A DNA stretch of 52,197 nt from Pandoraea cepalis (GCF_902459665.1 NZ_CABPSL010000028.1:1-52197), one strand, 5' to 3'. Counted from the first letter of the stretch, positions 19,997-30,586 are shown. Numbers and translations: made by a program. The notes: a model not told the origin generated them from the letters alone.

Positions 19997-20503
19997 TCAC
20001 TGCCCGTCGATCTGAGGCGCGGCCACGCTGCGCAACTGGAAGCGCCCGTCATCGTTGAAGAGCCAGGTTTCGACGGCGCGTACGCGGCCGCTGCTGTCGA
20101 CCAGCGCACGGCTCGGCATCGGCAGCGGGCTGGCCCGTCGCAGGCTCGCCACCGCGATGCGCTCCGCTTCCTGGTCGCCATTGCTGCGATACAGCGCCAC
20201 GCTCGTGATATTCCCGTTGCGGTCTACCCAGTACTCGAGCGACACCACCGAGCGCAGCATCGGCTGGGGATTGCCCGGCGTGATCTGGCGGGCGTTGACC
20301 GCCGTCACGCGTTGCGCCGCGGCGATCTTGTACTGATCGAGCGCCGTGTATGGGACCCGGGCGGGCGTCAGGTTGAGGATGAGCGGCTGTTTGGGCTCGA
20401 AATCCGGATTGGCGCAGCCCGACACCGCCAGAACACAGGCGATGACGGTGAAGCCTCCGGCGGCATGCAGTGCCCGCCGGCATTGAGAAGGTTGCGCATA
20501 CAT
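19997..20503 (-). CDS. TonB-C-like lipoprotein of unknown role
   Basis: A 168-residue predicted lipoprotein. The signal ends in AVSGC, with Cys30 as the lipidation site. The mature part resembles a TonB C-terminal domain (VVSLEYWVDRNGNITSVALYRSNG, then a paired strand with ASLRRASPLPMPS) but lacks the long Pro-rich spacer and membrane anchor of true TonB. It therefore probably sits at a membrane surface as a periplasmic adaptor. GGGAGA lies upstream of the ATG at 20503. No exbB or exbD is nearby. Function unknown. Confidence 0.7.
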   Translation of the reverse strand: MYAQPSQCRRALHAAGGFTVIACVLAVSGCANPDFEPKQPLILNLTPARVPYTALDQYKIAAAQRVTAVNARQITPGNPQPMLRSVVSLEYWVDRNGNITSVALYRSNGDQEAERIAVASLRRASPLPMPSRALVDSSGRVRAVETWLFNDDGRFQLRSVAAPQIDGQ

Positions 20504-20801
20504 ACATCGTCTCCCGCAACATTCGCGACACTTGTCTTCTTGTTCATCTGCCGGGCGGGAGCGGTCTCGCAGATCGCGAACTCGTCCGCGCGAAGCGTCT
20601 CTCGACACAACGCGAAGCCCTCATTGCCTATCTTAGATGGCCCACGGGCGCCGCGCAGCGCGGTTAACACGTAGGTGTCGATGCGGACCCGGATGTCGGC
20701 AAGTGGCGGTATCCGGCGATACCATGCATACTCGCCAGCGCCTGTTTCAGGCGCGCACGACGCCGTCGCGTCTGACGCCTTTTGAACGTATTGGAGGGAT
20801 C

Positions 20802-21158
20802 ATGATTACCGTGTATCACAACCCGCGCTGCTCGAAGTCGCGCGAAGCGCTGGCTCTGGTGGAGGGGTCGCCGGCGGTGGGCGGGGGCGATCTGCAGATC
20901 ATCGAGTATCTGAAGACCCCGCCGACGCTCGCCGATCTCAAGCGTTTGCACAACCTACTCGGCGTGCCGGTGCGCGAGATGATCCGAAGCAACGAAACCG
21001 AGTACACCGAGCTGGGCTTGGCCGACACGGCGATGACCGAGGACGCGTTGCTCGCCGCCGTGGCGGCGCATCCCAAATTGTTGCAGCGGCCCATCGTGGT
21101 CAACGGCGACAAGGCCGTGATTGCGCGTCCGCCCGAGTTGGCGAGCCAGGTGCTGTAA
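20802..21158 (+). CDS. ArsC-family reductase-like protein (YfgD type)
   Basis: A 118-residue thioredoxin-fold protein of the ArsC/Spx superfamily. The active-site segment is YHNPRCSKSREAL with Cys10. The late block LLQRPIVVNGDKAVIARPPE is typical of glutathione/glutaredoxin-dependent arsenate reductases and of YfgD. GGAGGG is well spaced before the ATG at 20802. No other ars gene is close, so a role in arsenate resistance is possible but not shown. Confidence 0.87.
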   Translation: MITVYHNPRCSKSREALALVEGSPAVGGGDLQIIEYLKTPPTLADLKRLHNLLGVPVREMIRSNETEYTELGLADTAMTEDALLAAVAAHPKLLQRPIVVNGDKAVIARPPELASQVL

Positions 21159-21185
21159 TCGGCCGACGGCGGAAGCGGTCCCCGC

Positions 21186-21215
21186 GCCATGCGCGTCGAG
21201 CCCCTCGCGCATGGC
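21186..21215. terminator. hairpin between convergent genes
   Basis: Perfect 10-bp arms GCCATGCGCG / CGCGCATGGC with a 10-base loop lie between the ArsC-like gene and the exonuclease-like gene, which converge here. It has no T-run; a shared inefficient terminator is likely. Confidence 0.5.
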
Positions 21216-21231
21216 ACCGCGAGGTCCTGGC

Positions 21232-21993
21232 TCAGCCGTGCGCCGCGCTGTCCTTGCCGGGGCCGGTGTCTGGCGATTCGGCGTGCGCCACCGCCTCGGC
21301 CGCCGCTTGTGCTGCGGGCGACCTGAACACCGGCGCGTCGGCATTCGCCGTGAGTCCGGCGCCGCGCCAACCGGGGAGTTCGGTCAACGTCTTCTGCTGC
21401 TCGCGCAGCTCGGCGAGCATGTTGCAAAAGAGCGCACCTTGTTCGAGCGCGTCGTCGAGTGCCACGTGCGTGTGCGGCAGCGGGTCGAGCCAGACGGACG
21501 GCAGCCGCGGCTTGATGCACTTGCGGTAGGGCATGCCGGTCATGGCGAACGCGAGCGTCTTGATGTCGAGCGCCGACCATGAAAACGGACAACGACCGAC
21601 GAAGCGCATCATGTACCAGAACATGAACGTGAAATCGAACCCTGCCGGATAGGCGACGAACACCGGCTTGCCCGGCAGCTTCTCCACCCACTTCACATAC
21701 GCCTTGAGCGCCTTGGTCGGGTCTTCCTGATCGACGCGGCAGGCCGTCCACGCGTCTGGCTCGGTCTTCCACCATTTCATCGTCAGCGGATGCCCTTTCG
21801 CGTCGGGCAGGCACTCGAGATTGGCACTGAACGTGCCGATCAGCTCCTTGTCGGCCGTGTAGGCCGCCGACGCGAAACTGAGCATCGAATGCGGGCCGGG
21901 GATCGGGCCGTCGGCCTCGACGTCGGTGCTGACGAAAATCTCCTCGTCTGCGGGGATGATGCGCGAGGGGGTACGCGACACGGCCTCGCTCAT
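21232..21993 (-). CDS. DnaQ-like (DEDDh) 3'-5' exonuclease-fold protein
   Basis: A 253-residue cytosolic protein. The first motif is [14 protein letters not shown] near residue 20 (the D-x-E pair). A middle Asp lies in [11 protein letters not shown], and the last motif [10 protein letters not shown] gives the His and Asp of a DEDDh nuclease. The chain is unusually Trp- and Pro-rich and has an Ala-rich tail without structure. Its ATG overlaps the stop of the MBL gene by four bases, so the two form an operon. The nucleic-acid substrate is unknown. Confidence 0.8.
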   Translation of the reverse strand: MSEAVSRTPSRIIPADEEIFVSTDVEADGPIPGPHSMLSFASAAYTADKELIGTFSANLECLPDAKGHPLTMKWWKTEPDAWTACRVDQEDPTKALKAYVKWVEKLPGKPVFVAYPAGFDFTFMFWYMMRFVGRCPFSWSALDIKTLAFAMTGMPYRKCIKPRLPSVWLDPLPHTHVALDDALEQGALFCNMLAELREQQKTLTELPGWRGAGLTANADAPVFRSPAAQAAAEAVAHAESPDTGPGKDSAAHG

Positions 21994-22646
21994 GCGGCGC
22001 TCCCGGCGAGCACGGTATCCGCCACGTACGGATTGGTCTGACGTTCCTGACCGAAGGTGGAGACAGGGCCGTGTCCGGGAATGAAGGTCACGTCGTTGCC
22101 GAGCGGCCAGAGTTTGTTGCGGATCGACGCGATCAGGTCGGCGTGGTTGCCGCGCGGAAAATCGGTGCGGCCAATGGAGCCGGCGAAGAGCACGTCGCCC
22201 ACGCTGGCCAGACGCTCGTCCGCCGAGAAGAACACGACATGACCCGGCGTATGCCCCGGGCAATGCAGCACGTCGAGGGTGACCTCGCCGAACGTGACCG
22301 TGTCGCCGTCACCCAGCCAGCGGTCGGGCGTGAACGGCTGGGGGTCGGGAAAGCCGAAGCGCGCGCTTTGTGTCTGAAGCTGGTCGATCCAGAACGCGTC
22401 GTCGGGATGCGGGCCTTCGATGGGGACGTCGTATTTTTCGGCAAGTGCGCCCGCGCCGCCGCAATGGTCAAGGTGGCCGTGCGTCAGGAAGATTTTCTCG
22501 AGCGTCACGCCCTGGCGTTCGATCTCGCCGACGATCCGGTCGATGTCGCCACCGGGGTCGACCACGGCGGCGCGCTTCGTCGCATCGCAGACGAGCAGGG
22601 TGCAGTTTTGCTGGAAAGGCGTGACAGGAATCAGAGTGACGTTCAT
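21990..22646 (-). CDS. metallo-beta-lactamase fold hydrolase (YcbL/glyoxalase II-like)
   Basis: A 218-residue cytosolic protein with the binuclear zinc motif THGHLDH (55-61), a further His in [13 protein letters not shown], an Asp in [19 protein letters not shown] and a final His in FIPGHGPVS. This order is typical of the YcbL type II glyoxalase-like proteins, which can hydrolyse S-lactoylglutathione. The ATG at 22646 starts [15 protein letters not shown]. The gene is translationally coupled to the exonuclease gene that follows. Confidence 0.9.
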   Translation of the reverse strand: MNVTLIPVTPFQQNCTLLVCDATKRAAVVDPGGDIDRIVGEIERQGVTLEKIFLTHGHLDHCGGAGALAEKYDVPIEGPHPDDAFWIDQLQTQSARFGFPDPQPFTPDRWLGDGDTVTFGEVTLDVLHCPGHTPGHVVFFSADERLASVGDVLFAGSIGRTDFPRGNHADLIASIRNKLWPLGNDVTFIPGHGPVSTFGQERQTNPYVADTVLAGSAA

Positions 22647-22880
22647 GGGATATCGAGGACGCAGTTTTCGCCTATTGTAATTCGGGCGCGAGGGGACCCG
22701 CCGGGCGCGTCGCAATCGACGACACGCCCGAGCGCTGCTCGCCAAGCGGGTCGGAGCGCTTGAGCGAGCCGTGTCCGATGAGACTGACCAAGCCTGTGCG
22801 ATGCTGATTCAGCGAGTCTCGGCACGTAAGTGAACGCTCGCTGATAGGTTGCATTTTGCGTCGTGTTAAACTTGCGCGCT

Positions 22881-23498
22881 ATGCGAACACGCGAGATCCT
22901 CACACGGTTCGCGGTCGGCTGCGCCCTCGCCCTGACGTTGACAGCCTGCACAACGCCGCTCGAACCCCTCAGCCCCACGGCTGCCGCCGCTTCGGCGACA
23001 GGCGCGCGCGCCCGTGCGCGCGAAGCCAACGCGCCCGTCGGGTCGAACTTCGATCTGCAGTGGCCCGGCAAGTCGTATCGTACCGAAGGTCTCAGTCCGG
23101 GCGATCCCGAAGCGCCGGATCGCGACGGCGAAGCGCATCTGCGCGCCGACGCCGGCACGTTTTACCAGACTGGCATGGCATCCTGGTATGGCAAGAAGTT
23201 TCATGGACGTCGCACGGCCACCGGCGAGACGTTCGACATGAACGAGCCGACCGCCGCGCATCCGACCTTGCCGCTGGGCAGCTTTGCGCTCGTGCGCAAC
23301 ATCGCCAACAACAAGACTGTCGTCGTCAAAATCAACGATCGCGGCCCCTACGCGCACAATCGCATCATCGACCTTTCCTACGGGGCGGCCAAGCAGCTCG
23401 GCTTTATTCGCGCCGGCCACGCCAAGGTCGAAATACGCCGCCTCTCCCGCACCGAAGTCGCTGCCCTCGGCCTGGACGACAGCAAGAACGCGCCCTGA
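22881..23498 (+). CDS. rlpA: septal ring lytic transglycosylase RlpA-family lipoprotein
   Basis: A 205-residue outer-membrane lipoprotein. The signal ends LTAC with Cys23. The double-psi beta-barrel domain spans about 95-190, with GMASWYGKKFHGRRTATG, the PLGSFALVRN strand and the KINDRGPY catalytic block carrying the conserved Asp. It ends soon after the barrel and therefore has no SPOR domain, unlike E. coli and Pseudomonas RlpA. RlpA cleaves denuded glycan at the septum; whether this short form is active cannot be told. The ATG at 22881 lies six codons inside the open frame. Confidence 0.9.
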   Translation: MRTREILTRFAVGCALALTLTACTTPLEPLSPTAAAASATGARARAREANAPVGSNFDLQWPGKSYRTEGLSPGDPEAPDRDGEAHLRADAGTFYQTGMASWYGKKFHGRRTATGETFDMNEPTAAHPTLPLGSFALVRNIANNKTVVVKINDRGPYAHNRIIDLSYGAAKQLGFIRAGHAKVEIRRLSRTEVAALGLDDSKNAP

Positions 23499-23603
23499 CG
23501 CCACGCGGCGTACGCGCGTCGTCGCGGCGCCTCCTTTCCCGACGGCCAATTCTGAAATCGCGTTGATGGCTTCCCAAGCCGCGGGATGCTCGCCGCACAT
23601 TTG

Positions 23604-23632
23604 TTGTGCAAAATCCATCTATTGTGTATAAA
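23604..23632 (+). promoter_or_regulatory. sigma-70-like promoter upstream of the ABC importer genes
   Basis: A -35 box TTGTGC (23604-23609) and a -10 box TATAAA (23627-23632) are spaced by 17 bases in an AT-rich patch. This would give a leader of about 300 bases before the importer gene at 23944. Confidence 0.5.
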
Positions 23633-23656
23633 AAATCGCGCATTATTCCGATTTTT
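23631..23656. terminator. AAAAATCG/CGATTTTT hairpin
   Basis: Perfect 8-bp arms with a 10-base loop; each arm brings its own A- or T-run. It lies about 130 bases after rlpA and overlaps the -10 region of the putative importer promoter, so it may be a terminator for rlpA or a regulatory structure. The rest of the 445-base gap (23499-23943) holds no gene I can support. Confidence 0.45.
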
Positions 23657-23943
23657 GCTGCATCTGATAGGGCGAATGCCACGCACGAATGTGCGCACAT
23701 CGGAAATTTGACGACCAAATCGACTAATTTTTTTCCGATTGCCGCATCAATCTGCCAGCGATTCGGCGCAACCCGATATTCCACGGGCCTTTCAGGCGGT
23801 TGCGTTGGCAACCGTTGTTCGCTCAGGGGGATGTGGGTAGACTGTGCCCCACGCGCCGGTGCACGTTTTGTGTGCATCCGAATGAGACCCGGCGAGACAC
23901 GGGCTCAGCGCACCTATCAAAGAGCATTCCTGGAGGAGTTTTG

Positions 23944-24930
23944 ATGTCGACGATGGGCAAATTCGCCAAGCGCACCCTGCTGTGCGCCGTGGCCGCAACG
24001 TTGTTGGGCACGACCGGCGCGGCCTTCGCGCAGGGGACAAAATCGGTGGCCGTGTTGGCGATCGTGGAGCACCCGGCGCTGGACGCCATCCGCGATGGCG
24101 CACGCGACGAACTCAAGGCGGAAGGGTATGAGGTCGGCAAGAACCTCAAGTGGGAATACCAGAGCGCACAGGGTAACGTCGGTACGGCCGCGCAGATCGC
24201 CCGCAAGTTCGTGGGCGACCAGCCGGACGTGATCATCGGCATTGCCACGCCCACGGCGCAGGCCGTGGCGGCCGCGACCAAGTCCGTGCCGCTGGTCTAC
24301 TCGGCCGTGACCGATCCGGTCGCGGCACAACTGGTCAAGAATTGGGCGCCGTCGGGCACCAATGTGACCGGTGTGTCCGACAAGCTGCCGCTGGACAAGC
24401 AGGTCGCGCTGATCAAGCGAGTCGTGCCGAACGCCAAGCGTGTCGGCATGGTGTACAACCCGGGTGAAGCGAACTCGGTCGTGGTCGTCAACGAGTTGAA
24501 GAAGTTGCTGCCCGCTGCCGGACTGACGCTGGTCGAAGCGGCCGCGCCCCGCACCGTCGACATCAGTTCGGCGGCCAACAGCCTGGTCGGCAAGGTCGAC
24601 GTGATCTACACGAACACGGACAACAACGTCGTGTCGGCGTATGAATCGCTGGTGAAGGTGGCCAACGACCGCAAGATCCCGTTGGTCGCGTCGGATACCG
24701 ATAGCGTAAAGCGCGGCGCCATTGCGGCACTGGGCGTGAACTACTACGACCTGGGCCGTCAGACCGGGAAGGTGGTCGGGCGCATCTTGAAGGGAGAGAA
24801 GCCGGGGGCGATTGCCTCGCAGACCAGCTCGAAACTGGAACTGTTCGTCAACACGGCGGCGGCGGCCAAGCAAGGCGTGACGCTGTCGGACGATCTGGTG
24901 AAGGAAGCCAAGACGGTCATCAAGCAGTAA
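23944..24930 (+). CDS. ABC transporter substrate-binding protein, TrpX family
   Basis: A 328-residue periplasmic protein with a signal peptide ending AFA-QG near 30. The mature chain follows the ABC-sub-bind pattern: VAVLAIVEHPALDAIRDG, PDVIIGIATPTAQA, VYSAVTDPVAAQLV and ALGVNYYDLGRQTG. Family members bind aromatic amino acids or related small molecules. A good GGAGGAG site precedes the ATG at 23944. The gene begins a three-gene importer operon with a permease and an ATPase. The ligand is unknown. Confidence 0.9.
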   Translation: MSTMGKFAKRTLLCAVAATLLGTTGAAFAQGTKSVAVLAIVEHPALDAIRDGARDELKAEGYEVGKNLKWEYQSAQGNVGTAAQIARKFVGDQPDVIIGIATPTAQAVAAATKSVPLVYSAVTDPVAAQLVKNWAPSGTNVTGVSDKLPLDKQVALIKRVVPNAKRVGMVYNPGEANSVVVVNELKKLLPAAGLTLVEAAAPRTVDISSAANSLVGKVDVIYTNTDNNVVSAYESLVKVANDRKIPLVASDTDSVKRGAIAALGVNYYDLGRQTGKVVGRILKGEKPGAIASQTSSKLELFVNTAAAAKQGVTLSDDLVKEAKTVIKQ

Positions 24931-25164
24931 AGCGTGCGTGAGCGCGGTAAGGCGGGGTGCACCTCCCCGGCTCACCGCAGCGCGACAGGGCGGCGCCCGG
25001 ACACCCTCTGTCCCCGCCGCTCTTTTCCTATCGAATGGGTGGGACGGCTCCCCCCGACAGCGGTCGCACAACGACCGGCGATGCCCCGAACTGGCCGACG
25101 TCGGCCGTGTGAGCGCTGATGCCGAGACCCGGCATGGGCCGTCTTGCGCAGTGGAATTACGACA

Positions 25165-26070
25165 ATGTCTCTTTTTTCTATGATGGGCGCCCTGGAGATC
25201 GGTCTGATCTTCAGTCTCGTGGCGCTCGGGGTGCTGATTTCCTTCCGCATCCTCAATTTCCCTGATTTGACCGTCGACGGCAGCTTCGCCCTGGGCGGCG
25301 CGGTCGCGGCTACGCTGATCGCCGGCGGCACCAATCCGTTCGCCGCGACCGTGGCGGCGATGGCGGCGGGCGCGCTGGCGGGCTTCATCACCGGCTGGCT
25401 CAATGTGCGCCTGAAGATCATGGATCTGCTCGCCAGTATCCTGATGATGATCGCGCTCTATTCCGTGAACCTGCGGGTGATGGGGGCACCGAACGTGCCG
25501 CTGATTACCTCGCCGACCGTCTTCACGATGCTCCTGCCGGACAACGTGTCCTGGTTGCCGGACTATGTGACGCGTCCGTTGTTGCTGCTGGGCGTGGTCA
25601 TCGTGGTGAAGCTTGGGCTGGATTACTTCTTCCTTTCGCAACAGGGCTTGGCGATGCGCTCGACAGGCGCGAATTCGCGCATGGCGCGGGCGCAAGGCGT
25701 GAATACCGGTCACGAGATTCTGGCGGGCATGGCGCTCTCGAATGCGCTGGTGGCGCTTGCGGGCGCGTTGTTCGCGCAATCGCAGGGCGGCGCGGACATT
25801 TCGATGGGGATCGGTACCATCGTGATTGGCTTGGCGGCGGTCATCATTGGCGAGACGATTCTGCCGGCCCGACGCCTCATTCTCACAACGTTGGCGGTGG
25901 TCGTCGGTGCGGTGCTTTACCGCTTCTTCATCGCGCTCGCGCTCAACAGCGATTTCATCGGTCTGAAGGCGCAGGATCTGAATTTGGTGACGGCATTGCT
26001 CGTGGCGGTGGCGTTGGTGTTGCCGGCAACGCGCCGCAAGCTGTTCCCCCGCAAGAACGGAGGTGCCTGA
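25165..26070 (+). CDS. ABC transporter permease (TrpY-like)
   Basis: A 301-residue inner-membrane permease of the LivH/RbsC superfamily with about eight to nine hydrophobic helices. The segment SFRILNFPDLTVDGSFALGG near 28-47 is the hallmark of the TrpX-linked permeases, followed by TGANSRMARAQGVNT (the cytoplasmic coupling region). It lies 234 bases after the binding-protein gene and two bases before the ATPase gene. The start is moderately sure: ATG at 25165 has only GTGGA upstream. The same channel subunit probably dimerises because no second permease gene is present. Confidence 0.9.
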   Translation: MSLFSMMGALEIGLIFSLVALGVLISFRILNFPDLTVDGSFALGGAVAATLIAGGTNPFAATVAAMAAGALAGFITGWLNVRLKIMDLLASILMMIALYSVNLRVMGAPNVPLITSPTVFTMLLPDNVSWLPDYVTRPLLLLGVVIVVKLGLDYFFLSQQGLAMRSTGANSRMARAQGVNTGHEILAGMALSNALVALAGALFAQSQGGADISMGIGTIVIGLAAVIIGETILPARRLILTTLAVVVGAVLYRFFIALALNSDFIGLKAQDLNLVTALLVAVALVLPATRRKLFPRKNGGA

Positions 26071-26072
26071 TC

Positions 26073-26867
26073 ATGTTGAGCGCAAAAGACCTCAAGATCA
26101 CTTTCAATCCGGGCACGCCCATCGAAAACCGTGCGCTGCGCGGCATGTCGCTGGACATCCCGACGGGCCAGTTCGTCACCGTGATCGGTTCGAACGGAGC
26201 GGGCAAGTCTACGTTCCTGAATGCCATCAGCGGCGACTTGCGGGTCGATTCGGGCACGATTTCCATCGACGGTAACGACGTCACGAAGAAGACGGCGTGG
26301 CAGCGGGCGAGTCAGGTGGCGCGCGTGTTCCAGGATCCGATGGCCGGCACCTGCGAGGCGCTGACCATCGAGGAAAACATGGCGTTGGCGGTCAAGCGGG
26401 GCGAACGCCGGAGTTTCGGGTTCGCGCTGAATCGGGAGCTGCGTGAGCGGTTCCGCGAGAAGCTGAGCCTGCTCAACCTTGGGCTGGAAAACCGGCTCTC
26501 GGACCGTATCGGGCTGCTCTCCGGCGGTCAGCGTCAGGCGGTGAGCCTGTTGATGGCGTCGTTGCAGCCGTCGCGGATCTTGCTGCTCGACGAGCATACG
26601 GCCGCGCTGGACCCCAAGACGGCGGCGTTTGTGCTGGAACTGACGGCGCGCATCGTGCAAGAGAGCAAGCTGACGGCGATGATGGTCACGCACAGCATGC
26701 GTCAGGCACTGGACTACGGCGACCGCACCGTGATGCTGCATCAGGGCAAGGTCGTGCTGGACGTGTCGGGCGAGGAACGCAAGGGCCTGGACGTTCCCGA
26801 TTTGCTGCAGATGTTCGAGCGCACCCGCGGCGAACAACTCGACGATGACGCGCTGCTGCTGAGCTGA
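26073..26867 (+). CDS. ABC transporter ATP-binding protein (TrpZ-like)
   Basis: A 264-residue ABC ATPase. Walker A is GSNGAGKST, the Q-loop follows in VARVFQDPM, the signature is LLSGGQRQAVSLLMA and Walker B is RILLLDEHTAALD. A switch His lies in MMVTHSMRQAL. The length suits importer ATPases. The gene begins two bases after the permease stop, so it is co-translated. The operon ends with a strong terminator just after this gene. Confidence 0.93.
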   Translation: MLSAKDLKITFNPGTPIENRALRGMSLDIPTGQFVTVIGSNGAGKSTFLNAISGDLRVDSGTISIDGNDVTKKTAWQRASQVARVFQDPMAGTCEALTIEENMALAVKRGERRSFGFALNRELRERFREKLSLLNLGLENRLSDRIGLLSGGQRQAVSLLMASLQPSRILLLDEHTAALDPKTAAFVLELTARIVQESKLTAMMVTHSMRQALDYGDRTVMLHQGKVVLDVSGEERKGLDVPDLLQMFERTRGEQLDDDALLLS

Positions 26868-26884
26868 CGCGCTGGCCTGCCAGA

Positions 26885-26912
26885 AAACAAACCCGCTTCG
26901 GCGGGTTTGTTT
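26885..26912 (+). terminator. Rho-independent terminator of the importer operon
   Basis: A 12-bp perfect stem (AAACAAACCCGC / GCGGGTTTGTTT) with the stable TTCG tetraloop, its arms giving A- and T-runs on both strands. It can also serve the toxin gene arriving from the other side. Confidence 0.9.
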
Positions 26913-26926
26913 CATTATCGGCGGCG

Positions 26927-27217
26927 TCACTGAACGCGTTTTCGGGCCGTGCGATAAGTCGCAAGGTCCTCTCGTTTGCCGACGGCGACCACCAACACGG
27001 TGACGGCTTTGTCGTCGACTCGGTAGACGAGCCGGTATCCCACCGATGCGAGTTTGATCTTGTAGCAGTCCGGCATCGACCTCAGCCGACTGCCGGGAAC
27101 TTGGGGTCTTTGCAGCCGTTGCTGCAACTTCGCTTTGAACTGGCGCTGGATCGTGGGATCGAGCGCCTGCCACTCCTTGAGGGCAGAGGGTAGGAACTGC
27201 AGGTCATAGGTCGTCAA
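26927..27217 (-). CDS. RelE/ParE-superfamily toxin
   Basis: A 96-residue basic protein with the RelE fold signature: YDLQFLPSALKEWQAL at the start, the FKAKLQQRL helix, CYKIKLASVGYRLVYRV, and the C-terminal VLVVAVGKRED-YRTA. RelE members cleave mRNA in the ribosomal A site; residues such as Lys52, Arg61 and Tyr-containing tail fit that type, but activity is inferred. Its start overlaps the antitoxin gene by 14 bases, as usual for type II pairs with the antitoxin first. Confidence 0.9.
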   Translation of the reverse strand: MTTYDLQFLPSALKEWQALDPTIQRQFKAKLQQRLQRPQVPGSRLRSMPDCYKIKLASVGYRLVYRVDDKAVTVLVVAVGKREDLATYRTARKRVQ

Positions 27218-27446
27218 GCTGGGTACTCACCGGCGTTTCGCCGGCGCGTGAACGGATAAGGTCGGCGAGTTCAGCGTCATCGAGCCGCTCGCAGATCGCT
27301 TCCCAATCCGCTGCGGGGACGAGATAGGCGACCGGCGTGTTCCGGTTCAGGATGGCGACGGGGCCATCGGCTCGATGGATGGCGGCACTGGGGTTCGATT
27401 TCAATTCGCTGATTCCGATCGATGCGCGGGCAAGGATGTTTTTCAT
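27204..27446 (-). CDS. Phd/YefM-type antitoxin
   Basis: An 80-residue protein. The N-terminal DNA-binding part (ASIGISELKSNPSAAIHRAD, then PVAILNRNTPVAYLVPA) is the Phd/YefM pattern; the acidic C-terminus (ERLDDAELADLIRSRAGE) would wrap the toxin. It begins MKNILARAS at 27446; a short upstream extension is unlikely. Phd-type antitoxins with their toxins repress their own promoter, which would lie in 27447-27624. Confidence 0.88.
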   Translation of the reverse strand: MKNILARASIGISELKSNPSAAIHRADGPVAILNRNTPVAYLVPAADWEAICERLDDAELADLIRSRAGETPVSTQLDDL

Positions 27447-27624
27447 GTGACATCTCATCAGGCCCGGGGGGAGGCGGCCGATTCGCTGACGCGTACCAGC
27501 CGAGACCCTGAGATCGAGCCAATCATAGAGGGAATATCGAGGGGAGAGTTTGGGGAGTCGCTGAGAATTTTTCCAGAAACGTCCGAATCTTTAGGCCTCA
27601 AAAAACGTATCCCACGCGGGGCGA

Positions 27625-28509
27625 TCAAGCATTTTTGAGCGCCAGCGCTCGCTCGTAAAGCGCGTTCTTGGGTGCGCCGGTGATCGCGGCGGCGAGCTTC
27701 GCGGCGCTTTTCGTCGGCAGTTCGGCCACCAGCAACGCGAGCACGCGCTGCGCTTCGGCGTCGACACCATCTTCGCTAGCGCTCGCTGCCGCGCCCGATA
27801 CCGCCAGCACGAATTCGCCGCGCTGACGGTTCGCGTCCGCCTTCAGCCAGGCCACGCCTTCGCTCAGCGCACATTCGTGAATCTCCTCGAAGCGCTTGGT
27901 CAACTCGCGTCCGATCAATAGTCGCCGCGTGCCGCCCAATCCATCGACGAGTGCCGCGACTGTCTCTACGATCCGATGCGGCGCTTCGTAGAAGACCTGC
28001 GCCGAGGTCGCCCCTGCAAGCGCAGCAATCGCCTGGGCCCGTTGCTGCGCCTTCGATGGCAGGAAACCCACGAACGTGAACGTCTCCACCCAGGCGCCGG
28101 CCGCCGAGAGCAGCGTAATCACCGCGCTCGCGCCTGGTATAGGCACCACGCCGAGCCCCGTCGCACGCACCGCATCGACCAGTCGTGCGCCCGGATCCGA
28201 GATGCCCGGGGTGCCTGCGTCTGAAATGTAGGCGATGCGCTCGCCACCCCGCAGACGCTCGACCAACCGCGTCGCCACTTCGTTTTCGTTGTGCTGGTGG
28301 GCCGCAATCAACGGCTTGTCGATGCCATACCGCTGGAGCAACTGCGCGCTGTTGCGCGTATCTTCACAGGCGATAGCGTCAACCATCCCGAGGATGTACA
28401 GCGCTCGCACCGTGATGTCGGCGGTATTGCCCAACGGCGTGGCGACGACGTACAGCGTGCCCACCGGGTAATGCTGGCCCTCGGCCAGGGACATCAGGCG
28501 CTCATCCAT
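27625..28509 (-). CDS. rsmI: 16S rRNA (cytidine-1402-2'-O)-methyltransferase RsmI
   Basis: A 294-residue SAM-dependent methyltransferase of the tetrapyrrole methylase fold that modifies C1402 in the ribosomal P site. Landmarks are [20 protein letters not shown] at the start, [12 protein letters not shown], the glycine-rich [23 protein letters not shown] and FYEAPHRI. The ATG at 28509 is chosen by family length; another Met lies five codons on. It is divergent from yraN, the order typical of gamma- and betaproteobacteria. Confidence 0.96.
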   Translation of the reverse strand: MDERLMSLAEGQHYPVGTLYVVATPLGNTADITVRALYILGMVDAIACEDTRNSAQLLQRYGIDKPLIAAHQHNENEVATRLVERLRGGERIAYISDAGTPGISDPGARLVDAVRATGLGVVPIPGASAVITLLSAAGAWVETFTFVGFLPSKAQQRAQAIAALAGATSAQVFYEAPHRIVETVAALVDGLGGTRRLLIGRELTKRFEEIHECALSEGVAWLKADANRQRGEFVLAVSGAAASASEDGVDAEAQRVLALLVAELPTKSAAKLAAAITGAPKNALYERALALKNA

Positions 28510-28604
28510 GGCGTCGCACTCCCGCAAACGGCGTCGTTGCCGTGCGGGGCACACAGGCGTTGGTAACACCGGCAGCGCCGGCAACGGTAAACATCGGAAC
28601 AACC

Positions 28605-29700
<1,096 letters not shown>

Positions 29701-29818
29701 ACCTATTGCCGTCATTCGGCGTCAAGAGCATGACAGGTACTGCGCCGCGGGGGCGGGCGGTGCCGGCTGGGCGCGGCGGGGGCCGTCCCGTTCGATCATC
29801 CAACAAGGAGAATGCCCG

Positions 29819-30586
29819 ATGAATTTCCAACGCGTGGTCAAGCCGCTCGCCGCGGCGGCGTTGATTGCTGCAACCCTGGCCGGTTGTGCCCCCATCATTC
29901 TCGGCGGTGCCGCGACCGGCGCACTCGTCGCTACCGACCGCCGTTCCGTCGGCGCGCAGACGGAAGACCGTGAAATTCAGATCAAGGCCGAAGCCAATAC
30001 CGCGAATAACTTGCCAGACGCCGCCCACGTCAACGTAACGGTCTTCAACCGTCGCGTGCTGCTCACCGGCGAAGTTCCGAACGACGCCAGCAAGCAGCGT
30101 GCCGTCGAAATCGTCAAGCAGATCAGCAACGTGCGCGGTATTGTCGACGAACTTGCCATCGGACCGGCCAGCTCCTTTGGTTCGCGCTCGAACGACGCGT
30201 GGATCACCAGCAAGGTCAAGGCCAACCTGATCAACACGAAGGAAATCTCGGCCAACGTCTTCAAGGTGGTCACCGAGCGTGGCGACGTGTATCTGCTGGG
30301 CCTCGTCTCGGAAGAGGAAGGCCGCATTGCCGCCAACGTGACCAGCCGTATCGACGGGGTGCAGAAGGTCATCAAGCTGTACGAATACATCAAGCCGGAA
30401 GAGGCGCAGCGCCTGTCGACCGAGGCCTCGAAGAACCCGGCCCCGGTGACTGACGATTCGAGCGCCGCGGCGGTCACGACCACGCCGATCGACACCGAAA
30501 CGGTCACGGCCAAGCCGCTGTCCTCGCCCGCGCCGATCAGCGACGCACCGATCAAGCCCGGTCCGTCGAACAAGACCGGTAACTGA
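29819..30586 (+). CDS. BON-domain outer-membrane lipoprotein (DolP-like)
   Basis: A 255-residue lipoprotein; the signal ends LAGC with Cys23. Two BON domains follow, at about 47-115 (VNVTVFNRRVLLTGEVPND) and 125-190 (VFKVVTERGDVYLLGLVSEEE). A Pro/Thr/Ala-rich tail of about 60 residues (from residue 200) is longer than in E. coli DolP (YraP). DolP supports outer-membrane integrity. AAGGAG precedes the ATG. The neighbourhood matches the E. coli diaA-dolP order. Confidence 0.9.
   Translation: MNFQRVVKPLAAAALIAATLAGCAPIILGGAATGALVATDRRSVGAQTEDREIQIKAEANTANNLPDAAHVNVTVFNRRVLLTGEVPNDASKQRAVEIVKQISNVRGIVDELAIGPASSFGSRSNDAWITSKVKANLINTKEISANVFKVVTERGDVYLLGLVSEEEGRIAANVTSRIDGVQKVIKLYEYIKPEEAQRLSTEASKNPAPVTDDSSAAAVTTTPIDTETVTAKPLSSPAPISDAPIKPGPSNKTGN

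Noticed and set aside
23917-25779. A 620-codon minus-strand frame opposite the ABC importer genes
   Set aside because: Composition is His/Arg/Gln-rich and typical of a shadow frame; the plus-strand proteins are full-length family members.
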